From a virus, in the IMG/VR virus record IMGVR_UViG_3300047157_000094, positions 1 through 60,742 of that record: a DNA stretch of 60,742 nt. One strand, 5' to 3'. The position numbers were made by a program, and so were the translations under genes. The notes beneath the pieces are model-generated. The model saw only the letters and a program-made list of their open reading frames with translations, was not told the origin of the DNA and ran no database searches. This document shows positions 44,214 through 50,650 of the stretch, one piece after another; position 1 is the first letter of the stretch, and the number at the start of each line of letters is the position of its first letter.

Positions 44214-44286
44214 ATTTCCTCACATGTATTAAGATAGCCATTACAATAACTGAAACTACAATACCTATAAAAAACAAACCTATCAT
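44203..44286 (-). CDS. Tiny membrane peptide (27 aa)
   Basis: MIGLFFIGIVVSVIVMAILI is one hydrophobic segment. The ATG overlaps the lipoprotein stop region and the end overlaps the next ATG. Only the overlaps and the clear transmembrane segment support it. Confidence 0.4.
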   Translation of the reverse strand: MIGLFFIGIVVSVIVMAILIHVRKYDS

Positions 44287-44432
44287 TCTTTATCTCCTGT
44301 AAATACCCACTTCACTACTGATGTTGTTGGGTCAAACCCATCAAACTTTAGGTCTCTAGTGCAGCTTGTGAGCATCACCTGTAACAGGATCAGCATCGAT
44401 ATAAGACTCAATAACTTGGGACTCATCCACAT
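44283..44432 (-). CDS. Small lipoprotein overlapping the zinc-ribbon gene in another frame
   Basis: The ATG at 44432 is preceded by GAAGGAGAAATAT. MWMSPKLLSLISMLILLQVM then LTSC is a lipoprotein signal peptide with lipobox LTSC, and the mature part is only about 25 residues. Its 5' half lies inside the zinc-ribbon gene in a different frame. The arrangement resembles the small outer-membrane spanin (Rz1) embedded in another gene, but the partner here is not Rz-like. Confidence 0.6.
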   Translation of the reverse strand: MWMSPKLLSLISMLILLQVMLTSCTRDLKFDGFDPTTSVVKWVFTGDKE

Positions 44433-44574
44433 ATATTTCTCCTTCCGAGTCACACTCAGGGCATTGTGCCACAACGTGTTCTCTACCTTCTTCTAATACT
44501 AATTTAATATATCCATTACCTTTACAGTTAGGACATATCATTGCATGTTCGTTATACTTTTTTAATTTTTCCAT
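44356..44574 (-). CDS. DnaJ-type zinc-ribbon protein (72 aa)
   Basis: Complete 72-aa ORF. Two CxxCxGxG-like knuckles, CPNCKGNGYI and CPECDSEGEI, sit about 25 residues apart, as in DnaJ zinc domains. The C-terminus is acidic. Overlaps the small regulator gene upstream. Confidence 0.7.
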   Translation of the reverse strand: MEKLKKYNEHAMICPNCKGNGYIKLVLEEGREHVVAQCPECDSEGEIYVDESQVIESYIDADPVTGDAHKLH

Positions 44575-44725
44575 TTAATTTCTTCGCTTTCTCATTTGCA
44601 ATTGATTCAATGGTTTTACTGATTGATAAAGTTGCATCGGGCAATAATACCTTCGACAAACTTATCAATGTCTTGTATGTTTCATGTGTTAATGAAACAT
44701 TTCTATATTTAGTTATATCGGTCAT
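44552..44725 (-). CDS. Ribbon-helix-helix-like small regulator (57 aa)
   Basis: The start at 44725 (MTDITKYRNVSLTHETYKTL) is preferred because GGAAGG precedes it; an in-frame ATG is at 44740. YRNVSLTHETYKTLISLSKV, then TLSISKTIESIANEKAKKL is the beta-strand/helix/helix pattern of RHH (Arc/MetJ-type) DNA-binding proteins. It has its own near-consensus promoter. Dyads of the CCTATCCT/AGGATAGG type lie near promoters in this region and would be natural operator candidates. Confidence 0.65.
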   Translation of the reverse strand: MTDITKYRNVSLTHETYKTLISLSKVLLPDATLSISKTIESIANEKAKKLNGKIKKV

Positions 44726-44754
44726 AGACCTTCCTTTCATTTATTTATGAGCAA

Positions 44755-44782
44755 TATATAGGATATAGAGGAGATTTGTCAA
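44755..44782 (-). promoter_or_regulatory. Early-type promoter of the RHH regulator
   Basis: On the minus strand TTGACA (44782-44777), 16 bases, TATATA (44760-44755), with TCC just before the -10. It also underlies the start of the divergent secreted-protein gene. Confidence 0.65.
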
Positions 44783-44784
44783 GT

Positions 44785-44997
44785 ATGAAAATATTATTAA
44801 TTTTAGTTATTTGTTCACAAGTAGCAGGTACTTGTTTAGAACCCTATGAATGGCCACAAAGATTCGATAATCAGTATGATTGTTTAATGTTTGGCTATGA
44901 ACAATCTACTATAAAAATGAAACAATTAGGTCCTGAAGAAGTAAACAAATATAATATGTTTATTAAGTTTTATTGTACTCCAGACAAAACTATTTGA
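44785..44997 (+). CDS. Small secreted Cys-containing protein (70 aa)
   Basis: The ATG at 44785 (AGAGGAG upstream) starts MKILLILVICSQVAGTCLEP, a signal peptide with a Cys soon after it. The mature part has four Cys-containing short segments (CLEPYEWPQRFDNQYDCLMF, FIKFYCTPDK). Very similar small exported proteins are known in uncultured Mediterranean-type marine phages. Possible role in superinfection exclusion or envelope modification; inference only. Confidence 0.65.
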   Translation: MKILLILVICSQVAGTCLEPYEWPQRFDNQYDCLMFGYEQSTIKMKQLGPEEVNKYNMFIKFYCTPDKTI

Positions 44998-45040
44998 AAT
45001 TAAGGCAAGAATGTGGTAATGCAAGTTATCTCACCACAAT

Positions 45041-45076
45041 AACCTATCCTTATTTTTTCCCTCTTTAGGATAGGTT
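45041..45076. repeat. AACCTATCCT / AGGATAGGTT inverted repeat
   Basis: A 10-bp perfect inverted repeat (45041-45050 and 45067-45076) with a T/C-rich 16-base loop, lying between convergent genes. The sequence repeats the dyad over the promoter at 37939-37967. Confidence 0.6.
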
Positions 45077-45283
45077 TATCTACAAATACAACCAACTAAA
45101 GATCCACTACCATCATTCATGATGTGTAGGTTTAGTGTGTCTACGTATCCTGTTAGTTTTAGTCTTAGTATCTCGCACAGGTCCATGCAGTTTACTGGTT
45201 CCAATAAAGACACATGTTCCATCATCTGCTTTGACAACGGAATTAATTGATACAGTCCGTCGTTTAAAATTATTAAACTCCAT
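45076..45283 (-). CDS. Small conserved protein (one frameshift)
   Basis: The ATG at 45283 overlaps the previous stop (TAATG). It starts MEFNNFKRRTVSINSVVKAD. After a break near 45180 the frame reads EILRLKLTGYVDTLNLHIMN and DGSGSLVGCICR to the TAA at 45076. The second half is a familiar marine phage segment (TLNLH.MNDGSGSLVGC). About 69 codons. Function unknown. Confidence 0.55.
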
Positions 45284-45480
45284 TAATCTTCGTCTGGCAA
45301 AACTTTTGAGTCAAAGTTTTTTGTTCCATGTGCTATGATTTTTTTTACACCAGAACCATTCAAATCTATTTTTGCATATCTTTCCCATGCTTTTTTAATT
45401 AGATTTAATTCTAGTATTAAATTAGACCATTGTTTTTGAGTTATGTCTTTGCCAATTATTGTTAGTTTTTTTTCTTTCAT
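45283..45480 (-). CDS. Conserved small phage protein (65 aa)
   Basis: Complete ORF, starts MKEKKLTIIGKDITQKQWSN, contains LILELNLIKKAWERYAKIDL, a pattern known from marine phage small proteins. It follows an early-type promoter. Function unknown. Confidence 0.65.
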   Translation of the reverse strand: MKEKKLTIIGKDITQKQWSNLILELNLIKKAWERYAKIDLNGSGVKKIIAHGTKNFDSKVLPDED

Positions 45481-45482
45481 AC

Positions 45483-45653
45483 CTAGATATAGGATAATTT
45501 AGGATGTTTGTCAACCCTGGCCACTTGATATTTTTTATACGAACGTCGCTTACTTTTGTTCATTTTGCATTTACTAGGATTTCTACCTATACTTGTTTTG
45601 TGAAATATAGGTTCGTGTGCTACTTTTGCGTAAAGACCTTTAGCTTTTTTCAT
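45483..45653 (-). CDS. Small basic protein (56 aa)
   Basis: The ATG at 45653 overlaps the TGA of the zinc-ribbon gene. It starts MKKAKGLYAKVAHEPIFHKT and contains GRNPSKCKMNKSKRRSYKKY. Highly basic; the type recurs in marine phages. The 3' end runs across the promoter at 45486-45514. Confidence 0.55.
   Translation of the reverse strand: MKKAKGLYAKVAHEPIFHKTSIGRNPSKCKMNKSKRRSYKKYQVARVDKHPKLSYI
45486..45514 (-). promoter_or_regulatory. Early-type promoter
   Basis: On the minus strand TTGACA (45514-45509), 17 bases ending in TCC, TATATC (45491-45486). Drives the gene starting at 45480 with almost no leader. Confidence 0.6.
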
Positions 45654-45859
45654 TCAAGCCAGTCCTTAACAAATGGCACACCACCATCAGGACGTGCAGT
45701 CATGACAGGTAGATAAGTTATTTTACCATTAACATGTTGCTCTAAATCTGCGCCACAAGTCATACATCTATAAAAAGCTTTATCAAGACCTACTAAAGTT
45801 GTAAATTCATCACAAGTTGGACATCTGCCATTAACTATTTCTGCCTGTATTTTTACCAT
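45650..45859 (-). CDS. Zinc-ribbon protein (69 aa)
   Basis: Complete 69-aa ORF with CPTCDEFTTLVGL and YRCMTCGADLEQHVNGKITY: two CxxC pairs 18 residues apart, a zinc ribbon. Similar small proteins occur in marine phages. Possible transcription or translation modulator. Overlaps both neighbours. Confidence 0.68.
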   Translation of the reverse strand: MVKIQAEIVNGRCPTCDEFTTLVGLDKAFYRCMTCGADLEQHVNGKITYLPVMTARPDGGVPFVKDWLE

Positions 45860-46086
45860 TACTTTATTATTAACTTTTTTATTGAATAAGATCCATCAAT
45901 ATTTTCCTCTAATTCTGCCTCACATTTTATACAAGAATATTTAATATTACTATTAATTTTTAAACCACGTTTAGCTACACGTGCGCCTTTTATACATTCC
46001 GCATATCCAGTCTGTATACGTGCTTCTTTCATCTCTCCGTTGACCAGCATAAGTAAAGCTATTACAACTTCTGTTACTTCATTCAT
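45859..46086 (-). CDS. Small Cys-containing protein (75 aa)
   Basis: Complete ORF, hydrophobic N-terminus (MNEVTEVVIALLMLVNGEMK) that may be a signal or membrane anchor, then three Cys including YSCIKCEAEL. Coupled to genes on both sides by stop/start overlaps. Unknown function. Confidence 0.55.
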   Translation of the reverse strand: MNEVTEVVIALLMLVNGEMKEARIQTGYAECIKGARVAKRGLKINSNIKYSCIKCEAELEENIDGSYSIKKLIIK

Positions 46087-46460
46087 TAATAGCTCCCGTT
46101 TTGTCTAACTTTATCTTTTAATTTTTCTACATCAGTTAATAATTTTTCTAATTGTTTTTGAGTAAATTCTATGTTGACTTTGTTTGTCATGTTTTGCTCT
46201 TGATTTTTTTGTAGCTTCTCTACGTCAGAAAAAACTGCCTCCAGGAGCATGTACTGTTCCTGGTCCGTGGGCAATTGTTCACTCTTCTTGAGCAGGTCAG
46301 CCTCAAACAGCTCACGTGATGTCTCTAACGATACTAACCTGGCAGTCAACTCGGTGTATGCGAACACGCCGGCTGCGACGAGCAGAATTAAGCGAGCTAC
46401 CGTCTTCATCGGCATCTGTACAGCTGCTTCTTCAGATATATTTAATGGTTTTTTATTCAT
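46086..46460 (-). CDS. Membrane-anchored coiled-coil protein (124 aa)
   Basis: Complete 124-aa ORF with a transmembrane segment at about residues 20-42 (ARLILLVAAGVFAYTELTAR) and a long coiled coil after it (FTQKQLEKLLTDVEKLKDKV). The layout resembles an inner-membrane spanin, but no lysis gene is adjacent. It could instead be a scaffold for replication or an envelope factor. Confidence 0.6.
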   Translation of the reverse strand: MNKKPLNISEEAAVQMPMKTVARLILLVAAGVFAYTELTARLVSLETSRELFEADLLKKSEQLPTDQEQYMLLEAVFSDVEKLQKNQEQNMTNKVNIEFTQKQLEKLLTDVEKLKDKVRQNGSY

Positions 46461-47004
46461 CTACTTTTGGTTTTGGTAATGGCAGTATATAATCTTTTGG
46501 TGGCATTTTCAATTTGCTTTTCTTAGGTCCTATAAGCTTATCATTCATTAATTTAACATCAGGGTTCTCTTTTTTGTAGTCATCTTTCATATCGTCCCAC
46601 AAACTTTGAGAATCAGATGGTCTAGTGTTATCTCTTGCAGGAGTCACACCTCTACATTTCATAACTAACAGTCTAAAGTTTTCATTCTGTGCAAGACTAG
46701 GATTACTATTTACCCTACCACACATCTTCATCAATTCTAATTGTTGTTTTAGTTGTACGTTTTCTTTTGCTGTTTTACAGTCTGTGCCTAAATATTTTCT
46801 GTAGGTAAATCTTAAATACTGTTGTTCATTAGTGCTGCTGTCAGAATAATTATAATCAGTATCACGTCTTTCTGTGCTTACTTCCATTTCACCACATCTT
46901 ACACCATAGTCGTTAAGGTATTCGTTTCTAGGATACGCAGGTTCTACAAACAATGCTAAGATTGTCATCGCCAAGATTAGTAGTCCTGTAAAATAATAAT
47001 TCAT
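46453..47004 (-). CDS. Exported protein (183 aa)
   Basis: The start at 47004 follows GGAGG by eight bases. MNYYFTGLLILAMTILALFV is a signal peptide or anchor. The mature part contains RCGEMEV, TDCKTAKENVQL, MKMCGRV and VMKCRGV, four Cys that could pair, and a Pro/Lys-rich tail (LKMPPKDYILPLPKPK). Probably periplasmic. Unknown function. Confidence 0.6.
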   Translation of the reverse strand: MNYYFTGLLILAMTILALFVEPAYPRNEYLNDYGVRCGEMEVSTERRDTDYNYSDSSTNEQQYLRFTYRKYLGTDCKTAKENVQLKQQLELMKMCGRVNSNPSLAQNENFRLLVMKCRGVTPARDNTRPSDSQSLWDDMKDDYKKENPDVKLMNDKLIGPKKSKLKMPPKDYILPLPKPKVDE

Positions 47005-47022
47005 CCTGAGAACCTCCATGCA

Positions 47023-47322
47023 TTACCTGTTTAAATCCTTAATATCATAGTCGTGTTCTCTAACTTGATCGGCCAGTTGTCTATATAAATTTTCTGCCAT
47101 CTGCCAAGTAGATTCTGCAGAAGTTAGTCTTGTGTTTTGATCTACAATTTTATCTTCAGCAACTTTTAAATCTCTTTTAAGATCTACGATTTCTTGCTGA
47201 TTAGTGTTGATGGTATCTGTAAGATTAACAATATAACGAACGCCAGTAAATGTACCGACTAGCACTGAAGCTACTACAGGTACTAATACAAAATTCTTTT
47301 TTAATAAATCTGCTAAATTCAT
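47023..47322 (-). CDS. Membrane coiled-coil protein (99 aa)
   Basis: Complete 99-aa ORF. One transmembrane segment (KNFVLVPVVASVLVGTFTGV) then a continuous coiled coil to the C-terminus (QEIVDLKRDLKVAEDKIVDQ). Like the protein at 46086-46460 it has spanin-like architecture. Coupled to the 215-aa gene by ATGA. Confidence 0.6.
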   Translation of the reverse strand: MNLADLLKKNFVLVPVVASVLVGTFTGVRYIVNLTDTINTNQQEIVDLKRDLKVAEDKIVDQNTRLTSAESTWQMAENLYRQLADQVREHDYDIKDLNR

Positions 47323-47966
47323 TTTTTCTTTTCCTCAATTTCATAGAAGAACTTATCAGTATCTTCTGTTTGCCATTGGCCCGTATCTTCTACGTTCCAT
47401 TCGTTAGTTTGTACCTTCCAGTCAGGAATATTATCCTTAACAGTAAATGAAGGTAGATCCCATATACATCTGTTGTTGGGTTGTGCTGCATAGTTGCCGT
47501 CGTTCAACGCAATTATGTGAGCGCACTTATGCTCGTGCGGAATCTCTGAATGATCAGAATTTAATATATTAGCATCTGGGTGTCCCCAGTCAACGGTAAA
47601 TAAATACTTACCATGATGCCACTTCTTATCTTTACCAATGTATTTGCCGGATGCGGCTGTTAAAACATCCCAAGTAGTAACAGCAGGATAATAACTAAAA
47701 GAATTCCATAACTCCAATTCATCAAGTCTACGTTCAGGAACTTTTTCTCTGTTAAAACCTCTTTGTATGAAGGCGCTAATCGGGAGACGATAAAATACAG
47801 CGCCGTTTTCCATAAGTGCATGCCATAAGATAGCACGACCTGTAAGGCTGCTAATACCGAAGATAATACAGTCTTCAACTTCGCCATGATGTTTTCTAAG
47901 GTCATATAAATACTCCTTTTTTATTTGCGCGTATTGTATAGGAATATTTGCATTTAAGTAAGCCAT
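47319..47966 (-). CDS. Conserved marine phage protein (215 aa)
   Basis: Complete ORF, MAYLNANIPIQYAQIKKEYL, RKHHGEVEDCIIFGISSLTG, AVFYRLPISAFI and DGNYAAQPNNRCIWDLPSF. I recognise this block order from cyanophage and pelagiphage proteins. There is no catalytic motif that I can name. It is the last gene before the lone oxygenase on the same strand. Confidence 0.7.
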   Translation of the reverse strand: MAYLNANIPIQYAQIKKEYLYDLRKHHGEVEDCIIFGISSLTGRAILWHALMENGAVFYRLPISAFIQRGFNREKVPERRLDELELWNSFSYYPAVTTWDVLTAASGKYIGKDKKWHHGKYLFTVDWGHPDANILNSDHSEIPHEHKCAHIIALNDGNYAAQPNNRCIWDLPSFTVKDNIPDWKVQTNEWNVEDTGQWQTEDTDKFFYEIEEKKK

Positions 47967-47986
47967 ATTTTCATTATTTTTTCTTT

Positions 47987-48592
47987 TTATTCTAAGTTAT
48001 TTCCAAATAACAATGTATAACTTATTCTTCTGTTTTCAAAACCTTTTTTCATAGAAACTTCATTTGTTTTATGAAAATAAGCACCATTAAAAAAAATTGC
48101 TCTATTACTTTTATAATTAATTTTAACAGGCTCTACATTTTTTGATCTGACATATTCTAAACTTTTTTCTGAGTTGTTATTCCAATCCTCTCTTGTCCAT
48201 TTTTTTGGAGGTATAACTTTGTAAATATGTAGACCATTTTTTTCTGGATTTAATACACTTTCATTTGATGAAACCCAAATATTTAAATTTATTACAGATG
48301 GATCACAGTGCAGACCTACACCAGATTTATTTTTTGTGTAAAGAAAACTCCAGGCTCTTTGAAACTCTGGAACATCAAATTTATTATTTATTTCACTAGC
48401 AATTAAATCTGTTAAATAATCTTGAGTTGGAAAATAATCAATTGCAAGATAAGATGAATATTTTTGATCAAAATATTTACTGTATAAAACTCTAATTTTT
48501 AATATCTCTAAACATTCTTTAGTAAAAAAATTATCTACAACTTTAATATCTTCATGGTTTGTAATAACACAATCATCATTTAAAATTTTCAT
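47987..48592 (-). CDS. 2OG-Fe(II) oxygenase-like protein beside polA
   Basis: The ATG at 48592 overlaps the polA stop (ATGA). H95-x-D97 (GVGLHCDPSVINLNIWV), H174 (AIFFNGAYFHKTNEVS) and R188 or R189 (ENRRISYTLLFGN) make a complete triad. This is the tenth oxygenase-like protein in the window but belongs to the replication block. It could act on DNA or a nucleotide, or be a stray copy; its N-terminal 80 residues are unlike those of the cassette members. Confidence 0.78.
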   Translation of the reverse strand: MKILNDDCVITNHEDIKVVDNFFTKECLEILKIRVLYSKYFDQKYSSYLAIDYFPTQDYLTDLIASEINNKFDVPEFQRAWSFLYTKNKSGVGLHCDPSVINLNIWVSSNESVLNPEKNGLHIYKVIPPKKWTREDWNNNSEKSLEYVRSKNVEPVKINYKSNRAIFFNGAYFHKTNEVSMKKGFENRRISYTLLFGNNLE

Positions 48593-50442
48593 TTTATTTG
48601 GCCCCAATTAGGGCCTGATTCGTAATCTACTTTGTTAGGTACCTCTAAATCAACAGCAGATTCCATAATGTCTTTTATTTTTTCTGCATGTTCAGGGCTC
48701 TCAACAGATATATCAAGTTCATCATGCACTTGTATATGCGGTATGATACCTTCTTTGTGTAATTCTATCATAGCTTTTTTTGTCATGTCAGCTGCTGATC
48801 CTTGTATTAATTTGTTTAATGCTTTGTAAGTGTAAGCACGTTTAATCCCTGGTCCGTGTTCCAAGAGCGCTGCATCGTGTGGCAATGCTTTATGAATACC
48901 AAATTGATTAGGCTCCCACAAATGAAACCTGCATAGTCTTCCGAGTAATGTACGTATTCGACCTGAGTCTTGCGCACGACTCATTACATTATCCATCAAC
49001 TGTTTAACAAATGGTACTCGGTTGTGGTACTGTCTAAACAAAGCATCAGATTTATCTTTAGATATACCTAGCTCTGCTTGTAATTTATTTTTACCCATAC
49101 CATAGAACAGACCAAGATTTATTGTCTTGGCCTGCGATCTAGGTATCTCTGCCATATCAGCAACGATCGTGTGAAAGTCAGCATCGCCATCGCGATACGC
49201 ATCCAATACATCGCCCACTCCATAGAGATTCTGTAAAGCTGCATAATGCACCACCAGCCTAGGCTCTTGTTGAGAATAGTCAAAACAACCCCATGTATGG
49301 CCCTCCTCGGGCACAAATAAGGCCCTAATCCGTGGTCCAAGGTCTTTGTTTCTAGCTGGTATTTGCTGTAAATTTGGATTTGAGTATGAGAATCTACCAG
49401 TCACAGTTCCGCCATTATCGGATCTAAGCTGATTGATCTCTGCATGTATTCTATCTTTATGTGAATACTTAATTATGGTATCAATAAACGTGGTATGGGC
49501 CTTGTTTATTTCACGAGCCTGGGCAATTAGTTTCACAGTTGGGTGGGGGTGATTCTGTAAAAAGTTTTTAGTAAAGGAAGGTGCAGATGTTTTCTCAGTT
49601 CTATCGTAGTCTAGTTTTAGTTTATCAAAAACTTGTGCAATACTTCTTGCTGCCCATATTTGAGTATCTATGCCTGTTGCTTTTTTTACTTGTTGGATTA
49701 ACTTATCTTCTTGTGATGCTAATTCTTGCTTCATTGTATGAGCTTTTTGAACGTCCACTCGAACCCCACGAAATCGCATGGCCACCAGACAAGGAAAAAG
49801 TTCCGTTTCGAGATCAAAAATAGATTGTATGTCTTGGTGAAGTATTTCTTTTTTAAGTTCTTGCCATAACTCTAAAGTTATCTCTGCATCTTTTTCTGCG
49901 TACGCACCTACATAAATGGCAGGTAGTTTATACATTTCTGCTTTGGCGTCAACACCCCAATCTTTTGCTGCTTGATATAAATCTGTTTCATTTTTACCTT
50001 TACCAGTGTATCGTTTAGCACAGTTGTTTAAGTCATAGCGCATTTGATTTTCATCAACAAGGGCCGATGCAATCATCGTGTCCACAATTTTACCGCTGAC
50101 ACTTAAACCGAGCGCTTGTATCCAACACACGTCATACATGGCGTTGTGAAATATTTTTATAGCGGGTGTATTTAATACACCTTGAAACCATTTTAAAACT
50201 TTTTTACGATCCATGTTACCACCACCCTCGTGAGCAATTGGATAGTAACCTGACCAACCTGGCACGGCTACAGCTATACCCGTTACATCACCTTTACCAA
50301 CTACAGAACCTGACCCCATTTTCATTAGGTCTGGATCTTTAGTTTCTAAGTCAATTGCAATTTCATCATACTTAGATAAGTCTGGAAAATTTTCTGGTGG
50401 TAGCCACTCTGTCTGTGGTTTAAATAGAGGTGTCTGCATCAT
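48589..50442 (-). CDS. polA: Family A DNA polymerase with 3'-5' exonuclease
   Basis: The start is set at the ATG at 50442 or 50439 (MMQTPLFKPQ). Exonuclease: DEIAIDLETKDPD (motif I), FHNAMYDVCW (II), YAEKDAEITL (III). Polymerase: TGRFSYSNPNLQQIPAR, FDYSQQEPRL (A), RSQAKTINLGLFYGMG (B), IQVHDELDISVE (C). No 5' nuclease domain; about 617 aa. In motif B the residue matching E. coli Phe762 is Leu (INLG), a variant linked in phage surveys to slower replication and often temperate-type lifestyles. The replicative polymerase of the phage. Coupled downstream to an oxygenase and upstream to DUF3310. Confidence 0.93.
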   Translation of the reverse strand: MMQTPLFKPQTEWLPPENFPDLSKYDEIAIDLETKDPDLMKMGSGSVVGKGDVTGIAVAVPGWSGYYPIAHEGGGNMDRKKVLKWFQGVLNTPAIKIFHNAMYDVCWIQALGLSVSGKIVDTMIASALVDENQMRYDLNNCAKRYTGKGKNETDLYQAAKDWGVDAKAEMYKLPAIYVGAYAEKDAEITLELWQELKKEILHQDIQSIFDLETELFPCLVAMRFRGVRVDVQKAHTMKQELASQEDKLIQQVKKATGIDTQIWAARSIAQVFDKLKLDYDRTEKTSAPSFTKNFLQNHPHPTVKLIAQAREINKAHTTFIDTIIKYSHKDRIHAEINQLRSDNGGTVTGRFSYSNPNLQQIPARNKDLGPRIRALFVPEEGHTWGCFDYSQQEPRLVVHYAALQNLYGVGDVLDAYRDGDADFHTIVADMAEIPRSQAKTINLGLFYGMGKNKLQAELGISKDKSDALFRQYHNRVPFVKQLMDNVMSRAQDSGRIRTLLGRLCRFHLWEPNQFGIHKALPHDAALLEHGPGIKRAYTYKALNKLIQGSAADMTKKAMIELHKEGIIPHIQVHDELDISVESPEHAEKIKDIMESAVDLEVPNKVDYESGPNWGQIK

Positions 50443-50650
50443 AGTCCCTTTCAATAATCATTTCTAAAAAGTGTATAGCTTTCAATATGTCTTGTTTCTT
50501 TCCTTTCAGTCGATGACGACAGATATATTTTATAGCGCATCCTTCCGGGAATAGCAACTCATTCTCAACTACAAACTTGCTGGGCTGTATCGTAAATTTT
50601 TGATAGTGGGATCCGCCATGCTGCTTATCCCAAACACTTTTCTTTTTCAT
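50420..50650 (-). CDS. DUF3310 protein (76 aa)
   Basis: Complete 76-aa ORF: WDKQHGGSHYQKFTIQPSKF, FPEGCAIKYICRHRLKGKKQ, DILKAIHFLEMIIERDYD. The GG.HY....QP..., N.....G...KY..R...K....DL.KA...L pattern is DUF3310, often next to phage nucleotide-metabolism and replication genes. Overlaps polA and the helicase gene. Confidence 0.85.
   Translation of the reverse strand: MKKKSVWDKQHGGSHYQKFTIQPSKFVVENELLFPEGCAIKYICRHRLKGKKQDILKAIHFLEMIIERDYDADTSI

Noticed and set aside
44203-45000. Toxin-antitoxin pair formed by the RHH gene
   Set aside because: No toxin-like partner (RelE, MazF, HicA type) is next to it; the neighbours are zinc-ribbon and secreted proteins.
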